DNA from: JABCZS01 sp041660525
GTDB lineage: Bacteria > Pseudomonadota > Gammaproteobacteria > JABCZS01
Direction of reading: 5' to 3'
Length of the DNA: 64,000 nucleotides
Assembly (NCBI GenBank): GCA_041660525.1
Contig: JBAZWD010000001.1
Span: forward strand, 124,001-188,000
The notes beneath the pieces were generated by a model that was not told where the DNA came from, ran no database searches, and saw only the letters and a list, made by a program, of their open reading frames with translations. This document shows, one piece after another, positions 50,889-60,562 of the stretch (the stretch's first letter is position 1; every line of letters starts with the position of its first letter). The translations under genes were made by a program, and so were the position numbers.

Positions 50889-51302
50889 TCATTCTTTTTC
50901 TCCACGAAAAGACCAGCGTTTATGACCTATATAGCTTGTAAATACCGGGAAAGCAACACCCGCAGCATGCGCGAACTCTAGAACAAATACCGTTACACCA
51001 ATAAGGGGTAAAAAATAATATGCAAGCCCCATGCTAATTAATAAAGTTTGTGCTACCGCCACTAGATTAACAATGCAAAAGAAAAATATAGAACGATAAA
51101 TATTTTGGGTACTTTGTTTAAAGACAAATAATTTGGCTAAACCAAAAGCCGTTATCATCCCAGTAATATAAGCAAGAACTATCGCACTAGAAAAATCCAA
51201 CCAATGACTATAAACAATACGGCTGCCAAAATTAACCAGCGCTGCAGTTACTCCTGTGAATAAAAATATGACAAATTGTTTTGAAAAAAATTCACGAATC
51301 AT
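50889..51302 (-). CDS. GtrA-family membrane protein
   Basis: 137 aa, four hydrophobic segments: QFVIFLFTGVTAALVNFGSR, FSSAIVLAYITGMITAFGLA KLFVF (split), IFFFCIVNLVAVAQTLLISM and LEFAHAAGVAFPVFTSYIGH. GtrA proteins are proposed to flip polyprenyl-linked sugars or aid glycosyl transfer. In Mycobacterium the GtrA-like Rv3789 sits beside dprE1/dprE2. It overlaps the upstream FAD gene by four bases and is the last gene of the arabinose-type cluster. Confidence 0.87.
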   Translation of the reverse strand: MIREFFSKQFVIFLFTGVTAALVNFGSRIVYSHWLDFSSAIVLAYITGMITAFGLAKLFVFKQSTQNIYRSIFFFCIVNLVAVAQTLLISMGLAYYFLPLIGVTVFVLEFAHAAGVAFPVFTSYIGHKRWSFRGEKE

Positions 51303-52588
51303 GCGATTGCCTTTTTTGCCATTTTACGACCAAACTCCACACTTTCTGAAATGCCACGATCTTCTGGATAATAATAAGACGTATCGGCTACCCATAAGCC
51401 CTGTATCGGTAATGCTACCGCAGGCAAAGTATCCAAATATCCTGGTGGACAAATAGGCTGTGCATACCGGTAACGGCTTGCACGTAAAGCGATAAAATCG
51501 TCGTCTTTTAAATCAGGATTAATTTTCTGTAGATAATTTTTTACTTTATCTAAAAAATTCTGATCGGGTTCTTTAAATTTTTCATGCTCACCTGGCATAT
51601 AAAATGGCACGTAAACTATATGCTGCTCCATAGGGCGTAAATTTGTATATTCCACAATCCCTGGGATATCCATATTATCATCATTAACATTTAACCAAAA
51701 ATTTTGCGTGACAGGACGCTTAAGTTTTGCAATAACGCACACTACTGCAATATTTTTTACAGCTTTAAATTGATCTAAAATATTTTCAGGTAAATCCGGC
51801 ATAACGCGTGGCACATACGGCAATGGAATGGTGCTAATCACTTTATCAAATTTTTCAATTTCGCCGTTAATCTCTACACCGATTACTTTCTTATTTTCAA
51901 TGACAACTTTTGAAACGGGACTACTTAATCGAAATTCTCCGCCATGAATTTCAATATATTCTTTCATGGTTTGTAATAATGTATTTGAACCGCCTTCTAG
52001 ATACCCTAGTTTTTCACGAAACAAATTATATCGTGAGCGACCAATGCGTCGAATGCGACTCCAAATCCAAGCAGCCGATAAATGATCGCTATATTCATAG
52101 AATTTAAATTCAAATAATTTTCGCCATAATACATTATAGGCTTCGCTGCCTACCCAACGTTTAGTCCATGTCACGGCATCTATTTTATCTAATGCACGCC
52201 AGTCATTACGTTTTGTAGCAAGAAACGCATGTAAACCATAACGAAATTTTGCGATTAAACTCAAATCCGGGAATGTTAATAAAGCGATAGGATTGCCCCA
52301 AGGAATCACTTTGCCCTTATAGTAATATCCCATTTTAGTTTCAACCCAATTCATCTTGTCTGTGAGATTTAATTCTTGTAATAACTCAAGAAATGCTTTA
52401 TCAGAAATACAATGAAAATGATAATAACGTTCAATTGCTGTACCAGAAAAATCAAAAGAAGCCGTCATGCCACCCACTCTATCATCTGCTTCAAAAATAA
52501 CCGGGCAATGCCCCTCTTGTACTAATTGATATGCAGCAGCCATACCCATAGGCCCTGATCCTAATATTGCAATACGTTGTTTAGACAT
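51299..52588 (-). CDS. FAD/NAD(P)-dependent amine-oxidase-like oxidoreductase
   Basis: 429 aa. Dinucleotide-binding ILGSGPMGMAAAYQLVQEGH and VIFEADDRVGGMTASF, then YYHFHCISDKAFLELLQELN, LGYLEGGSNTLLQTMKEYIE, FDKVISTIPLPYV, and a C-terminal GLWVADTSYYYPEDRGIS flavin-contact strand. It resembles the protoporphyrinogen oxidase/UDP-galactopyranose mutase-like proteins frequent in polysaccharide clusters next to GtrA genes. The substrate is not known; a lipid-linked sugar is plausible from context. Confidence 0.82.
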   Translation of the reverse strand: MSKQRIAILGSGPMGMAAAYQLVQEGHCPVIFEADDRVGGMTASFDFSGTAIERYYHFHCISDKAFLELLQELNLTDKMNWVETKMGYYYKGKVIPWGNPIALLTFPDLSLIAKFRYGLHAFLATKRNDWRALDKIDAVTWTKRWVGSEAYNVLWRKLFEFKFYEYSDHLSAAWIWSRIRRIGRSRYNLFREKLGYLEGGSNTLLQTMKEYIEIHGGEFRLSSPVSKVVIENKKVIGVEINGEIEKFDKVISTIPLPYVPRVMPDLPENILDQFKAVKNIAVVCVIAKLKRPVTQNFWLNVNDDNMDIPGIVEYTNLRPMEQHIVYVPFYMPGEHEKFKEPDQNFLDKVKNYLQKINPDLKDDDFIALRASRYRYAQPICPPGYLDTLPAVALPIQGLWVADTSYYYPEDRGISESVEFGRKMAKKAIA

Positions 52589-52590
52589 TT

Positions 52591-53532
52591 TTAAAACTCC
52601 AAAACAATTTTGCTATAAATCGGATCATTAAATGTCTCGTGAATAGCTTGTGAAAAAGGCGTAGGCGTTACAGAAAAAATACCCGGCCAATCAATTACTT
52701 CAAATTCATCGTGCGCCGTCAATGCTTTAAGCTGTGCACAGGTAAATGGCGGATCTTTATCAAACACCGCCCAGGTTTTTAATAAGATATAAAACAAACC
52801 ATAAGGGATTTTTACCAAAATAGTTTTTGCACGCGTAGCGCGCTTAATTTCTCGAATCATGTCGATATAATCAATTTTTTCAAGTCCAGTAATATTAAAC
52901 ACCTGACCCGTGATCCGCTTTTCAATACAACTAACGATAATATTGCAAAAATCACCTGCGTACAGTGGTTGCCGCATATACCTTCCATCGTTTGGAATGG
53001 GAAACACTGGAACCTTTTGCATAAATCGTGATAGCCATCCTAAATGCTTGCGATCAAACCAGCCAAACATTAAAGTTGGGCGTAATACCACGCAATCAAT
53101 GCCACTATTTAACACTAATTTTTCCTGCTCTTTTTTAGTGCGAGTATAATCATCATCTGCAACTGATTCGACCACGGATGAACTGATATGAACGGTATAA
53201 GGCACTTGATAGTGTTTTATGGCTGCGAGTATCAACTGGGTTGAAGTGATATTATTCCGTATAAATGGCTCTGTCGTTAAACCGCCGATCTGTGCTTGCA
53301 ACATCACCACAACCTCGGCATTCTGAAAATAATTTCCCCACTCGCCGGCTTGTGCCAAATCAGCATATTCTACAATAATATCCGGGTGACATTGACGTAA
53401 AATTGCAAGATTCTCTGAATGCTTATCAAGCACAATCAGATTGTTATAACCTTGACGTTTAAGATGCGCGACAAGATTTTGTCCAACCAGTCCAGCGCCG
53501 CCCAAAAGAATTATTTTTTTATTTTTTATCAT
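52591..53532 (-). CDS. NAD-dependent epimerase/dehydratase
   Basis: 313 aa, extended SDR. Seen: IILLGGAGLVGQNLVAHLKR (GxxGxxG), LIVLDKHSENL, VVMLQAQIGGLTTEPFIRNN, VHISSSVVESVADDDYTRTK (catalytic Ser and YxxxK as YTRTK), and LRPTLMFGWFDRKHLGWLSR. It likely alters a nucleotide or lipid sugar in the surface glycan pathway. It overlaps the upstream membrane glycosyltransferase gene by one base. Confidence 0.85.
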   Translation of the reverse strand: MIKNKKIILLGGAGLVGQNLVAHLKRQGYNNLIVLDKHSENLAILRQCHPDIIVEYADLAQAGEWGNYFQNAEVVVMLQAQIGGLTTEPFIRNNITSTQLILAAIKHYQVPYTVHISSSVVESVADDDYTRTKKEQEKLVLNSGIDCVVLRPTLMFGWFDRKHLGWLSRFMQKVPVFPIPNDGRYMRQPLYAGDFCNIIVSCIEKRITGQVFNITGLEKIDYIDMIREIKRATRAKTILVKIPYGLFYILLKTWAVFDKDPPFTCAQLKALTAHDEFEVIDWPGIFSVTPTPFSQAIHETFNDPIYSKIVLEF

Positions 53533-55073
53533 TATGAATCAATCGCCTCAGGAAACCACAAGTAACAGTGATCTATTTTAAGAAACTTTGTATTTTGTTT
53601 AGTAATGGGATGAGTCATGATCTGTTCAAGATTCGGTTTATCTCCAGCTTCACACAACACCAACGCTCCCAATTTTTTATCTCCAATAAAAGCAATGGGC
53701 GCCTGCCACACCGCATCATACTCTGGTATCCATCCAGGAACAGTAAATGCTTTACGTTCAGAATAATAAGCAAGCTCACTGCTCCAATCAAGACCAAAAA
53801 CAACTATGGCACTATCCTTAGGTGTATATTGCTTAATAGCTGCACTCATTGCTAAAAGAGTATTATCTGCAGGTATTTTCATTTTCAAATTAGTGGCATA
53901 CCCTACCGAAAAAAAATAAAAATTGGAAATAACAAAAAATATTGTTACCGTTGGCACAAGCACATTACGGCCAAATAATTTTGGCAAAGAAATGATGGCT
54001 ATAGTCAACGCACTTGTCAAAAACAATACATTTACTACTTGATAATAATCATGAACCTGATGTAAGTTTATAAAAAGACATACGGGTAATATAAATAAAA
54101 GCAAACTAATTAATATCAATGTTCTTGTTTGCTTCTTACCCCGAAAAATAGCATAGCCTAATAACAACACACCAAACCAACCCGCAGCATTATTTAAAAA
54201 TACTCTATTCCACAATATTGTTTTCCATATACTAAAATCTAATCTCTGCGCATACGTACCCCAATTCCATGCAAACAAACTATCGGAGGTCAAATATAAT
54301 CCAAAAATATTTAGTTCTTTTACCATATCCGTGTAAAGTACCCACAACACACCAATAAAAATTGGAACAGCGAAACTGACCATCACACAAACGATGTATC
54401 GCCAAGGTGGTATTCTAAGTCCATTATCTTTAACATAGATTATTAGCAAAAGAACAGCCATTACCATAAGTACTGGTAGTGCGGTTGTGGCCTTTTGCAA
54501 CATCGCTAGTGTTGCAAAAAATATAAATAATATCACTGATCGTAATCGAGGCTTAAGATTACGCAGATCCAATGCATAAGGCATTGCCGCAAAAATAAAA
54601 AAAAGGGCCGCTGTTTCTATCATAAAGGTCCTGCCCCAAAATAAATATATAGGACTAGACCAAAGTAATGCACAAAACACCCAAGGTGCACAATCAGATA
54701 AATGAAGTCGTTTGGCCATTTGAAACGCAGGCCATCCACAAGCCAATAAAAAACAAAAACTGAGTATACGGCCGGTAGAATCTAATGGCACATTCAAAGC
54801 CCATACTATGAATGCTACTATTGATTGATAAATTGGAAACTCAAAAGGTATAGACCACGGATAACCAGCCACCGGCGTTTGATAAGCAAGCTCCCATCCT
54901 TCTTTAAGCATCCAAAAAGATGTCAAGGCCGTTTGTGTTTGGCGAAAGCCAAAGAATTCTAACAATGGTTGTCCCGCATAAAAAACTGCTATTCCTATGC
55001 CAATTATTGCTACAGCCAAAGCAATAAAAATTGCCCAATTAGTATTTATAAATTTAAAATTTTGAAATTTCAT
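53532..55073 (-). CDS. GT39-like multi-spanning glycosyltransferase (GT-C type)
   Basis: 513 aa, about 10-12 spans. After the first span comes EFFGFRQTQTALTSFWMLKE, GYPWSIPFEFPIYQSIVAFI and FWGRTFMIETAALFFIFAAM, typical of PMT_2/GT39-like transferases with an acidic or RQ motif in the first outer loop. The C-terminal ~100 residues are soluble (IVVFGLDWSSELAYYSERKA). These enzymes transfer sugars from polyprenyl phosphate in the periplasm; an arabinose donor is inferred from neighbours. Confidence 0.8.
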   Translation of the reverse strand: MKFQNFKFINTNWAIFIALAVAIIGIGIAVFYAGQPLLEFFGFRQTQTALTSFWMLKEGWELAYQTPVAGYPWSIPFEFPIYQSIVAFIVWALNVPLDSTGRILSFCFLLACGWPAFQMAKRLHLSDCAPWVFCALLWSSPIYLFWGRTFMIETAALFFIFAAMPYALDLRNLKPRLRSVILFIFFATLAMLQKATTALPVLMVMAVLLLIIYVKDNGLRIPPWRYIVCVMVSFAVPIFIGVLWVLYTDMVKELNIFGLYLTSDSLFAWNWGTYAQRLDFSIWKTILWNRVFLNNAAGWFGVLLLGYAIFRGKKQTRTLILISLLLFILPVCLFINLHQVHDYYQVVNVLFLTSALTIAIISLPKLFGRNVLVPTVTIFFVISNFYFFSVGYATNLKMKIPADNTLLAMSAAIKQYTPKDSAIVVFGLDWSSELAYYSERKAFTVPGWIPEYDAVWQAPIAFIGDKKLGALVLCEAGDKPNLEQIMTHPITKQNTKFLKIDHCYLWFPEAIDS

Positions 55074-56992
55074 ATTTTATTTTCCAAAGAGATCGGTGAT
55101 TCAAAAGTGCTCAATTTTAATTGATACTTGGAACGCCAATAAATAGAGCTTCCGGTAGATAAAATACTGATTGACTTTACATCATTATCTACGAGTGTAT
55201 TCGTAAAAAGCAATGAAAATTCTTTGGAATTGCTCACCAAGGGAGAAATCAAAAAACCAGACTTTGCCATGCTCGAAATAATTCTATAATTCCTACTCTC
55301 GCCATTATTCAATATTAACGTTATTTCAAGCTGTGAGGGCTTGTAAAGAATTGACATCAATCGCCCAATAAACGTTGGCTTAATGTCAATTTCAGCAAAT
55401 AAAAAATCTGGTGTAGCAGGCAACAAAACTTCCTCACCCATCATATGGGTTTGGTTGTAAATTTTATGCTTTAAGGGTGTCGTATTATCTGCTGCTTTTT
55501 TGGTGAGGTAAACATAATTGTTTTCAAATTTATTAGGCTCATAATTATTAATAATGGTTGGCCAGCTTAAGCCATCATCTAATGACGGCAATCTTTGATC
55601 AATAGTTTCTACTCTAAACAAAATATTATCTGGCGCACGTTCACTTGTTAAGTGTGCCTCATTAAGTTGCGCCAATTTTGGCGTATAAGCAGAATAACTC
55701 TGAAAGATAGGTCGTGGGGACCACGTGTTTTCTGATGCGAGTAAATAGGCTTGTTGATACGAATAAATATCGGCTGTACCTTGCATGCTAGGAATTGGAA
55801 ATTGTTTTTTTATAACATTCAGACTTTCTGTGTACCGATCTTGGTAAGCATTTTCATCGAGAAATCGTGTTGCCAATCCATGGCCGATGTTTTTATAGTT
55901 ATTCTTTATATTATTATATACACTAAGCGTTGAAGATTGAACGTACCTTTTATCAATCATAGCCCATGCACATCCTGAGAGTAAAAAAATCATTACCAAG
56001 TGTTTATGCTGTAAGCTCAATGATAAAAATAGTGTTGCCATTAAAATAGCCATCGCAGCAGCCATAGCATGCCCATCATGCCGAACAAAACCCGCCTTAA
56101 AAGAGAGGAACAAGAAAACGAAATAAGCAAGAAATAAAAATAATCTACTGCGCCATGGCACATTTTTTGTAGTGATTATTATATATAAAATTCCTGTCAC
56201 TGCAATTAAATAAGCCATAGTTTCTTTTACATTCCCTTGCAATGACATGGCTTCCGTGTAACCAGAAGAAATAGGTAACATATTTAAAAAATAATAGGGC
56301 AATCCCAGCAAAGGTTGTCCTGAAACAAGCCAAAAAAAGATTGCAGCCACACATGGCCCCAAAACACACATGCTTGCAAGCAATCTTTTTTTATTTATCC
56401 AAAACATTAAGAAACATAATCCAGCTATCGCAACTGAAATAAATAATAACGATCCTTTTATAAGTGGTAACAATCCGAAGGGAGAAAAAAGAAATATGAC
56501 AAGAAGTACCGCATGCTTATTAAAGAATATTTTCATGGGATGTTCATCGGGGAGCATCATGCGATAAGTGATTAATGCGATCAATAACGGATAAGAAAAT
56601 AACAAAGCATCTCCAGAGTGCATTAAGCCCGCAAAAAAAACGCCAAACAGCACTAACCAACGCAGCGGTATTGATCGTGCCAAGAACAAAAATGCAACCA
56701 TATAGGCAATCGCTAAATACAAACTGCCGAGCAGCATCAAATGATCTGTAGCCAGATGATATGTTTTAGTATAAATAGATGCATAGGGTCCAAAAGTAAA
56801 TATTAAATCCTTTCCAAAAACGAGGCCCTGCGACACGGCCTCGTTCATTCCATAAACCCAAGAAGAATCTAATCCTGACGCGGGCATATGTGGATGAACT
56901 GGGACAAATACTATAAACAGCGCAGTTATTATTAAAAGCAAAAATAACATTCTTGGAACTTTAGCGCTTATTTTCAAAAATTGAATATTCAT
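55070..56992 (-). CDS. Large multi-spanning membrane protein, GT-C-like
   Basis: 640 aa. About 10-11 hydrophobic spans in the first ~350 residues, then a ~290-residue probable periplasmic domain (IDQRLPSLDDGLSWPTIINN, FLFAEIDIKPTFIGRLMSIL). The first loop has SGLDSSWVYGMNEAVSQGLV and FGKDLIFTFGPYASIYTK, an Asp-bearing segment where GT-C enzymes place catalytic residues. No named family is assigned with certainty. Four-base overlaps on both sides place it firmly in the operon. Confidence 0.72.
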   Translation of the reverse strand: MNIQFLKISAKVPRMLFLLLIITALFIVFVPVHPHMPASGLDSSWVYGMNEAVSQGLVFGKDLIFTFGPYASIYTKTYHLATDHLMLLGSLYLAIAYMVAFLFLARSIPLRWLVLFGVFFAGLMHSGDALLFSYPLLIALITYRMMLPDEHPMKIFFNKHAVLLVIFLFSPFGLLPLIKGSLLFISVAIAGLCFLMFWINKKRLLASMCVLGPCVAAIFFWLVSGQPLLGLPYYFLNMLPISSGYTEAMSLQGNVKETMAYLIAVTGILYIIITTKNVPWRSRLFLFLAYFVFLFLSFKAGFVRHDGHAMAAAMAILMATLFLSLSLQHKHLVMIFLLSGCAWAMIDKRYVQSSTLSVYNNIKNNYKNIGHGLATRFLDENAYQDRYTESLNVIKKQFPIPSMQGTADIYSYQQAYLLASENTWSPRPIFQSYSAYTPKLAQLNEAHLTSERAPDNILFRVETIDQRLPSLDDGLSWPTIINNYEPNKFENNYVYLTKKAADNTTPLKHKIYNQTHMMGEEVLLPATPDFLFAEIDIKPTFIGRLMSILYKPSQLEITLILNNGESRNYRIISSMAKSGFLISPLVSNSKEFSLLFTNTLVDNDVKSISILSTGSSIYWRSKYQLKLSTFESPISLENKI

Positions 56993-57729
56993 ATTTTCAT
57001 TCGCTTAAACAAAGTTGTTGGAATTAATTTAATCACTAGCATAATTAGCATCCAAAAAGAAGGTGTATATATCATGTTTTTTTGTCGTAGAATCGCCTTA
57101 TAAATATCTTTGGCCACATGCTCAGGTTTAACCACTAACAACCCTGGCAAAGATAAATCTTTTGTCATCGGTGTATCCACAAATCCTGGTTTAATCAACA
57201 ATACATGCACCTTTGATTTAAACAATCTTGCGCGCAAACCTTCACAAAAAGTATTGACTGCTGCCTTAGCGGAACCATATAAGTAATTAGAAGGTCGCCC
57301 ACGATCACCCGCTACTGATGAAATAACGGCTACGGTACCAAAACCCTGTGCTTGCATACGATTAGCCAGTAATGTTAATAATGCAATGATGCTTAAGCCA
57401 TTACTCGAAAATTCTTGCAGGGCTACAGATACGTTTTGCTCACACATAGTCTGGTCAGGTAAGGTGCCATGTGCAATTAAAACAACATCAATAGATTTTA
57501 AAGTATTAAAACATTTTTCTATCATTTCTGGATGTGCATCAAAATCATTCAAATCCAAGGAATAGGTATGCGCCGCACTTGCACCTCTTGCAAGCAAATC
57601 ATCTGCATTGATCTGAAGTTTATCTGTGTTGCGCCCCACCAAAAAAAATTCCGCTTTTTGTGCCGCAAACAATCGTGCACTTGCCATGGCAATAGCTGAT
57701 GTTGCACCTATGATTAATATTTTTTTCAC
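56989..57729 (-). CDS. DprE2-like decaprenylphosphoryl-keto-ribose reductase (SDR)
   Basis: 246 aa. TGxxxGIG-like start ILIIGATSAIAMASARLFAA, IDVVLIAHGTLPDQ, VAVISSVAGDRGRPSNYLYG with Ser and SAKAAVNTF (YxxxK as YGSAK), VLLIKPGFVDTPMTKDL, and a C-terminal hydrophobic tail (IPTTLFKRMKI). SSVAGxRxRxSNxxYGSxKA and the tail match mycobacterial DprE2, which reduces the 2-keto lipid to decaprenylphosphoryl arabinose. The start is GTG 57729, seven bases after AGGAG and overlapping the upstream stop (GTGA). Confidence 0.85.
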   Translation of the reverse strand: MKKILIIGATSAIAMASARLFAAQKAEFFLVGRNTDKLQINADDLLARGASAAHTYSLDLNDFDAHPEMIEKCFNTLKSIDVVLIAHGTLPDQTMCEQNVSVALQEFSSNGLSIIALLTLLANRMQAQGFGTVAVISSVAGDRGRPSNYLYGSAKAAVNTFCEGLRARLFKSKVHVLLIKPGFVDTPMTKDLSLPGLLVVKPEHVAKDIYKAILRQKNMIYTPSFWMLIMLVIKLIPTTLFKRMKI

Positions 57730-59246
57730 AACGAAGCTCCTAAACAATAAATATCTATCGAATTAATTTGTGCGGATGTATCTAATCGAAAAAATAAAGG
57801 GCCATCGTTATTTGGAAAGGCAAAATGTGCATCGATTAGACCTTCTGGGTAATAACGTTGCAAACTATTTTTCTGTGAAAAATTATTATTTGCAGACCAA
57901 AAAGCTTGAACCCATCCATTCTGGTCTTGCGTCATATTGATCTCAAGACCAATGTATTGACTATTAGGGCACCAATTTGTTTCTATAGATGGTGAGGGTA
58001 ATTCATAGAGAGTGATGGGTTTTATAGGGATTTTAGCAGGCGCTACCAAGTTGCCGTTAATTAGCCATCCAGGATACGTAGGCTGGCTCGGGTTAATAGG
58101 AATCATCAAATTTTCTTTATATCGAGCAAACTCGGTAAACGCATAAAAATATAACGATGGTCTTTCAATTGATCCCATTTGTAAAATGCAAATTATACTT
58201 AAGCTCCCTATTAATAGAATACGCTCATACGTAAAATGACGTGCTACTAAAGCCATAGCAAAAAAAATCAGCGCATAAGGAATAATATAATATCTTGCAG
58301 CACCTCCTATTGGGCTTAGAACAGCAGGCGCATGCCTATTAGCAAAAATAGCGGCAAGAAAAACTAATAATGCTGCAAAAACAAGCAATAGAGACATCGT
58401 TCTATCGCGCACCATAGCTTCATTAGATGTGCGAAAAGAGCGAAACAAGATATAAGCAGCCGTACTCCAAAAAGTTAAAGAAAGTATGATAATACATATC
58501 AACCATTGGCCTCCGCCAAAAAACAAAAAAATCCCCGCGGTTTTTATCCAATTTAACAAATTGGGATCAAGTCCTTGACTGCTGGGCCTACCAACAATTA
58601 GAAAAACTAAAATCTGTACTAAAGCACAAGTTAAAACAATTAAATAGATCGCTGATTTTTTTTTAAAATCTTTGAAAATAAGTCCTTTCAAAAATAATAC
58701 TGGAAGCAATATTGCTGAAAAAGGTCCAGTAAGACAAGCAATGGCCAATGCAAACATTTTTAAATAAGAAAATTTTTCATCACTGTCTACTAAAAGATAA
58801 AGTGACAATGCTACTCCTATCATCCATTGTGCATTGGTTATAGTGAAAAACATTTCGCCTAAATGGGGTTGTAAACTTATTACAGCAATAAGAATCAATC
58901 CACCCCAAAACCCGATGCCGGTTTCTAATGAACGGTTCATTATTAAAATAACCATTATTATAAATATAAATAACCATCCAGCAAAAAAAAGAGTGGGCAC
59001 AGCATTTATAGGCAACCCCATCGAAATCCATGCAATAATTCGTGGATATAAGTGTAAATAACCTGCATAAGGCTCCCATAAGGCACTCATACCCATCGAA
59101 GCTTGATTTATAAAAATATTACCATCTTCTGCCCACAAATATTGATCTACACTAAAGCCCCCTGTCAAACGGGGAAGTAGCGTGATTAGCCCAATTAAGA
59201 TGGCATACCCTATAGCTGCTTTATGGGTAATTAATATTTTTTTCAT
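57726..59246 (-). CDS. Multi-spanning membrane protein, candidate GT-C arabinosyltransferase
   Basis: 506 aa, about 11 spans in the first ~370 residues. After the first span: RLTGGFSVDQYLWAEDGNIF, INQASMGMSALWEPYAGYLH, LYPRIIAWISMGLPINAVPT. The AED in the first large loop fits the acidic motif of GT-C enzymes. The C-terminal ~130 residues are soluble and beta-rich (QNGWVQAFWSANNNFSQKN). It lies between the DprE1-like and DprE2-like genes, so a role using polyprenyl-phosphoarabinose is likely, though not proven. ATG 59246 overlaps the DprE1-like stop by four bases. Confidence 0.75.
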   Translation of the reverse strand: MKKILITHKAAIGYAILIGLITLLPRLTGGFSVDQYLWAEDGNIFINQASMGMSALWEPYAGYLHLYPRIIAWISMGLPINAVPTLFFAGWLFIFIIMVILIMNRSLETGIGFWGGLILIAVISLQPHLGEMFFTITNAQWMIGVALSLYLLVDSDEKFSYLKMFALAIACLTGPFSAILLPVLFLKGLIFKDFKKKSAIYLIVLTCALVQILVFLIVGRPSSQGLDPNLLNWIKTAGIFLFFGGGQWLICIIILSLTFWSTAAYILFRSFRTSNEAMVRDRTMSLLLVFAALLVFLAAIFANRHAPAVLSPIGGAARYYIIPYALIFFAMALVARHFTYERILLIGSLSIICILQMGSIERPSLYFYAFTEFARYKENLMIPINPSQPTYPGWLINGNLVAPAKIPIKPITLYELPSPSIETNWCPNSQYIGLEINMTQDQNGWVQAFWSANNNFSQKNSLQRYYPEGLIDAHFAFPNNDGPLFFRLDTSAQINSIDIYCLGASL

Positions 59247-60562
59247 GATAAAATCACGCGCCTCCAAAAGAGTGAATCTAAACTTGGATCTTGCAACATA
59301 GCGACTTTTTCCCATTGTGGATAAAATCTGCGGAAATCTTCACCCGACATATGCGCATCTTTTGCAGGATATAGTCGACCTTGATTTTCTCTTACTATGG
59401 CATCTAGGCAAGCAAAAAGATTTTCTAAATGATTATTTTGAGGAAAGTCCAACGCCAGAGAAACGCCAGGCATTGGAAATGACATTAAACCTGGAGAAAT
59501 AGGCGCGCCGCAACGTTTAAGTACGGCTAAAAATGATCCTTGATTACTTTTAGCAATCACGGTTAATAATTCATGAATGGCTGCTTTGGCATTTTTTTCT
59601 GGAATCACACATTGGTATTGTTGAAATCCTTTACAGCCATATAAACGATTCCAATTTAAAATACGATCCAATGGATAAAAAAACGACTCATAAGCAATAT
59701 TTTTCTCTTTGCGTATTGATGCATGCGCATGATAATAAGCCTTATTAAATGCGCGCAGCGTTAATTGATTGATCATGGAAATCGGCGGTGTTAAAGGTAT
59801 TGATATTTTTCTCGCCTTACTTACCGTTAACTCACCTGTGTGAGCATGATTACCGACAATAAAAATCCCTCGCCCTAATGTTTGATCTTTGGCTACGCAA
59901 TCTACCCATGCCACACTGTATTCATGTTGTGCATCCAGCTCTTGTGAAAGTGAAAAAAATTCTTCTAATGAATTAAAACGAATCGTTGTAGTTTGAATCA
60001 TGCTGGATTGAATGGGCATTAACTGTAATTCCACCCACGCTATGATACCTGTTAAACCTAAACCACCTATGGTTGCAGCAAATAATTCTGAATTTTCTGA
60101 TGGCGAACATGTGATCTCAGCTTGGTCAGAGCGTACTAAATTAAATTTTCTCACATGACAACCGAAAGTCCCGCGCACATGATGATTTTTTCCGTGAACA
60201 TCATTGGCAAGCGCACCCCCTAATGTTACATATTGAGTACCAGGGGTTACAGGTAAAAACCAACCATTTGGAATAGCTACTTGCAATATTTCTTGCAAAG
60301 TTATTCCTGATTCTGCTTGAATAATGCCTGTTTGCCAGTCTGCAGAAACAAAACGATTTAAAAAAGTGGTTTGTAATACATGACCTGATGCGGCTAAACA
60401 ACTATCACCATAACTGCGACCATTACCAAAAGCTAATGTTGAACCGTATGTTTGTTTTAATTGATCCATTGTTGCTGATAAATCACTACGCCAAGCAACC
60501 GTTTGCGCAATTTGTGGATGTTGAGGATAACGGCCCCAAGACATTAATTGCGTTTTACTCAT
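59243..60562 (-). CDS. DprE1-like FAD-dependent oxidase (decaprenylphosphoryl-ribose 2'-oxidase family)
   Basis: 439 aa. FAD_binding_4 domain with TLAFGNGRSYGDSCLAASG, VTPGTQYVTLGGALANDVHG, KNHHVRGTFGCHVRKFNLV and AATIGGLGLTGIIAWVELQL. The C-terminal half has YGCKGFQQYQCVIPEKNAKA, LMSFPMPGVSLALDFPQN and RLYPAKDAHMSGEDFRRFYP, which align with mycobacterial DprE1. The Lys of the PAKD motif (Lys418 there) is kept. The position of Cys387, target of benzothiazinones, is Ala here. It oxidises polyprenylphosphoryl ribose in the first epimerisation step. Overlaps the HAD-UbiA gene by four bases. Confidence 0.88.
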   Translation of the reverse strand: MSKTQLMSWGRYPQHPQIAQTVAWRSDLSATMDQLKQTYGSTLAFGNGRSYGDSCLAASGHVLQTTFLNRFVSADWQTGIIQAESGITLQEILQVAIPNGWFLPVTPGTQYVTLGGALANDVHGKNHHVRGTFGCHVRKFNLVRSDQAEITCSPSENSELFAATIGGLGLTGIIAWVELQLMPIQSSMIQTTTIRFNSLEEFFSLSQELDAQHEYSVAWVDCVAKDQTLGRGIFIVGNHAHTGELTVSKARKISIPLTPPISMINQLTLRAFNKAYYHAHASIRKEKNIAYESFFYPLDRILNWNRLYGCKGFQQYQCVIPEKNAKAAIHELLTVIAKSNQGSFLAVLKRCGAPISPGLMSFPMPGVSLALDFPQNNHLENLFACLDAIVRENQGRLYPAKDAHMSGEDFRRFYPQWEKVAMLQDPSLDSLFWRRVILS

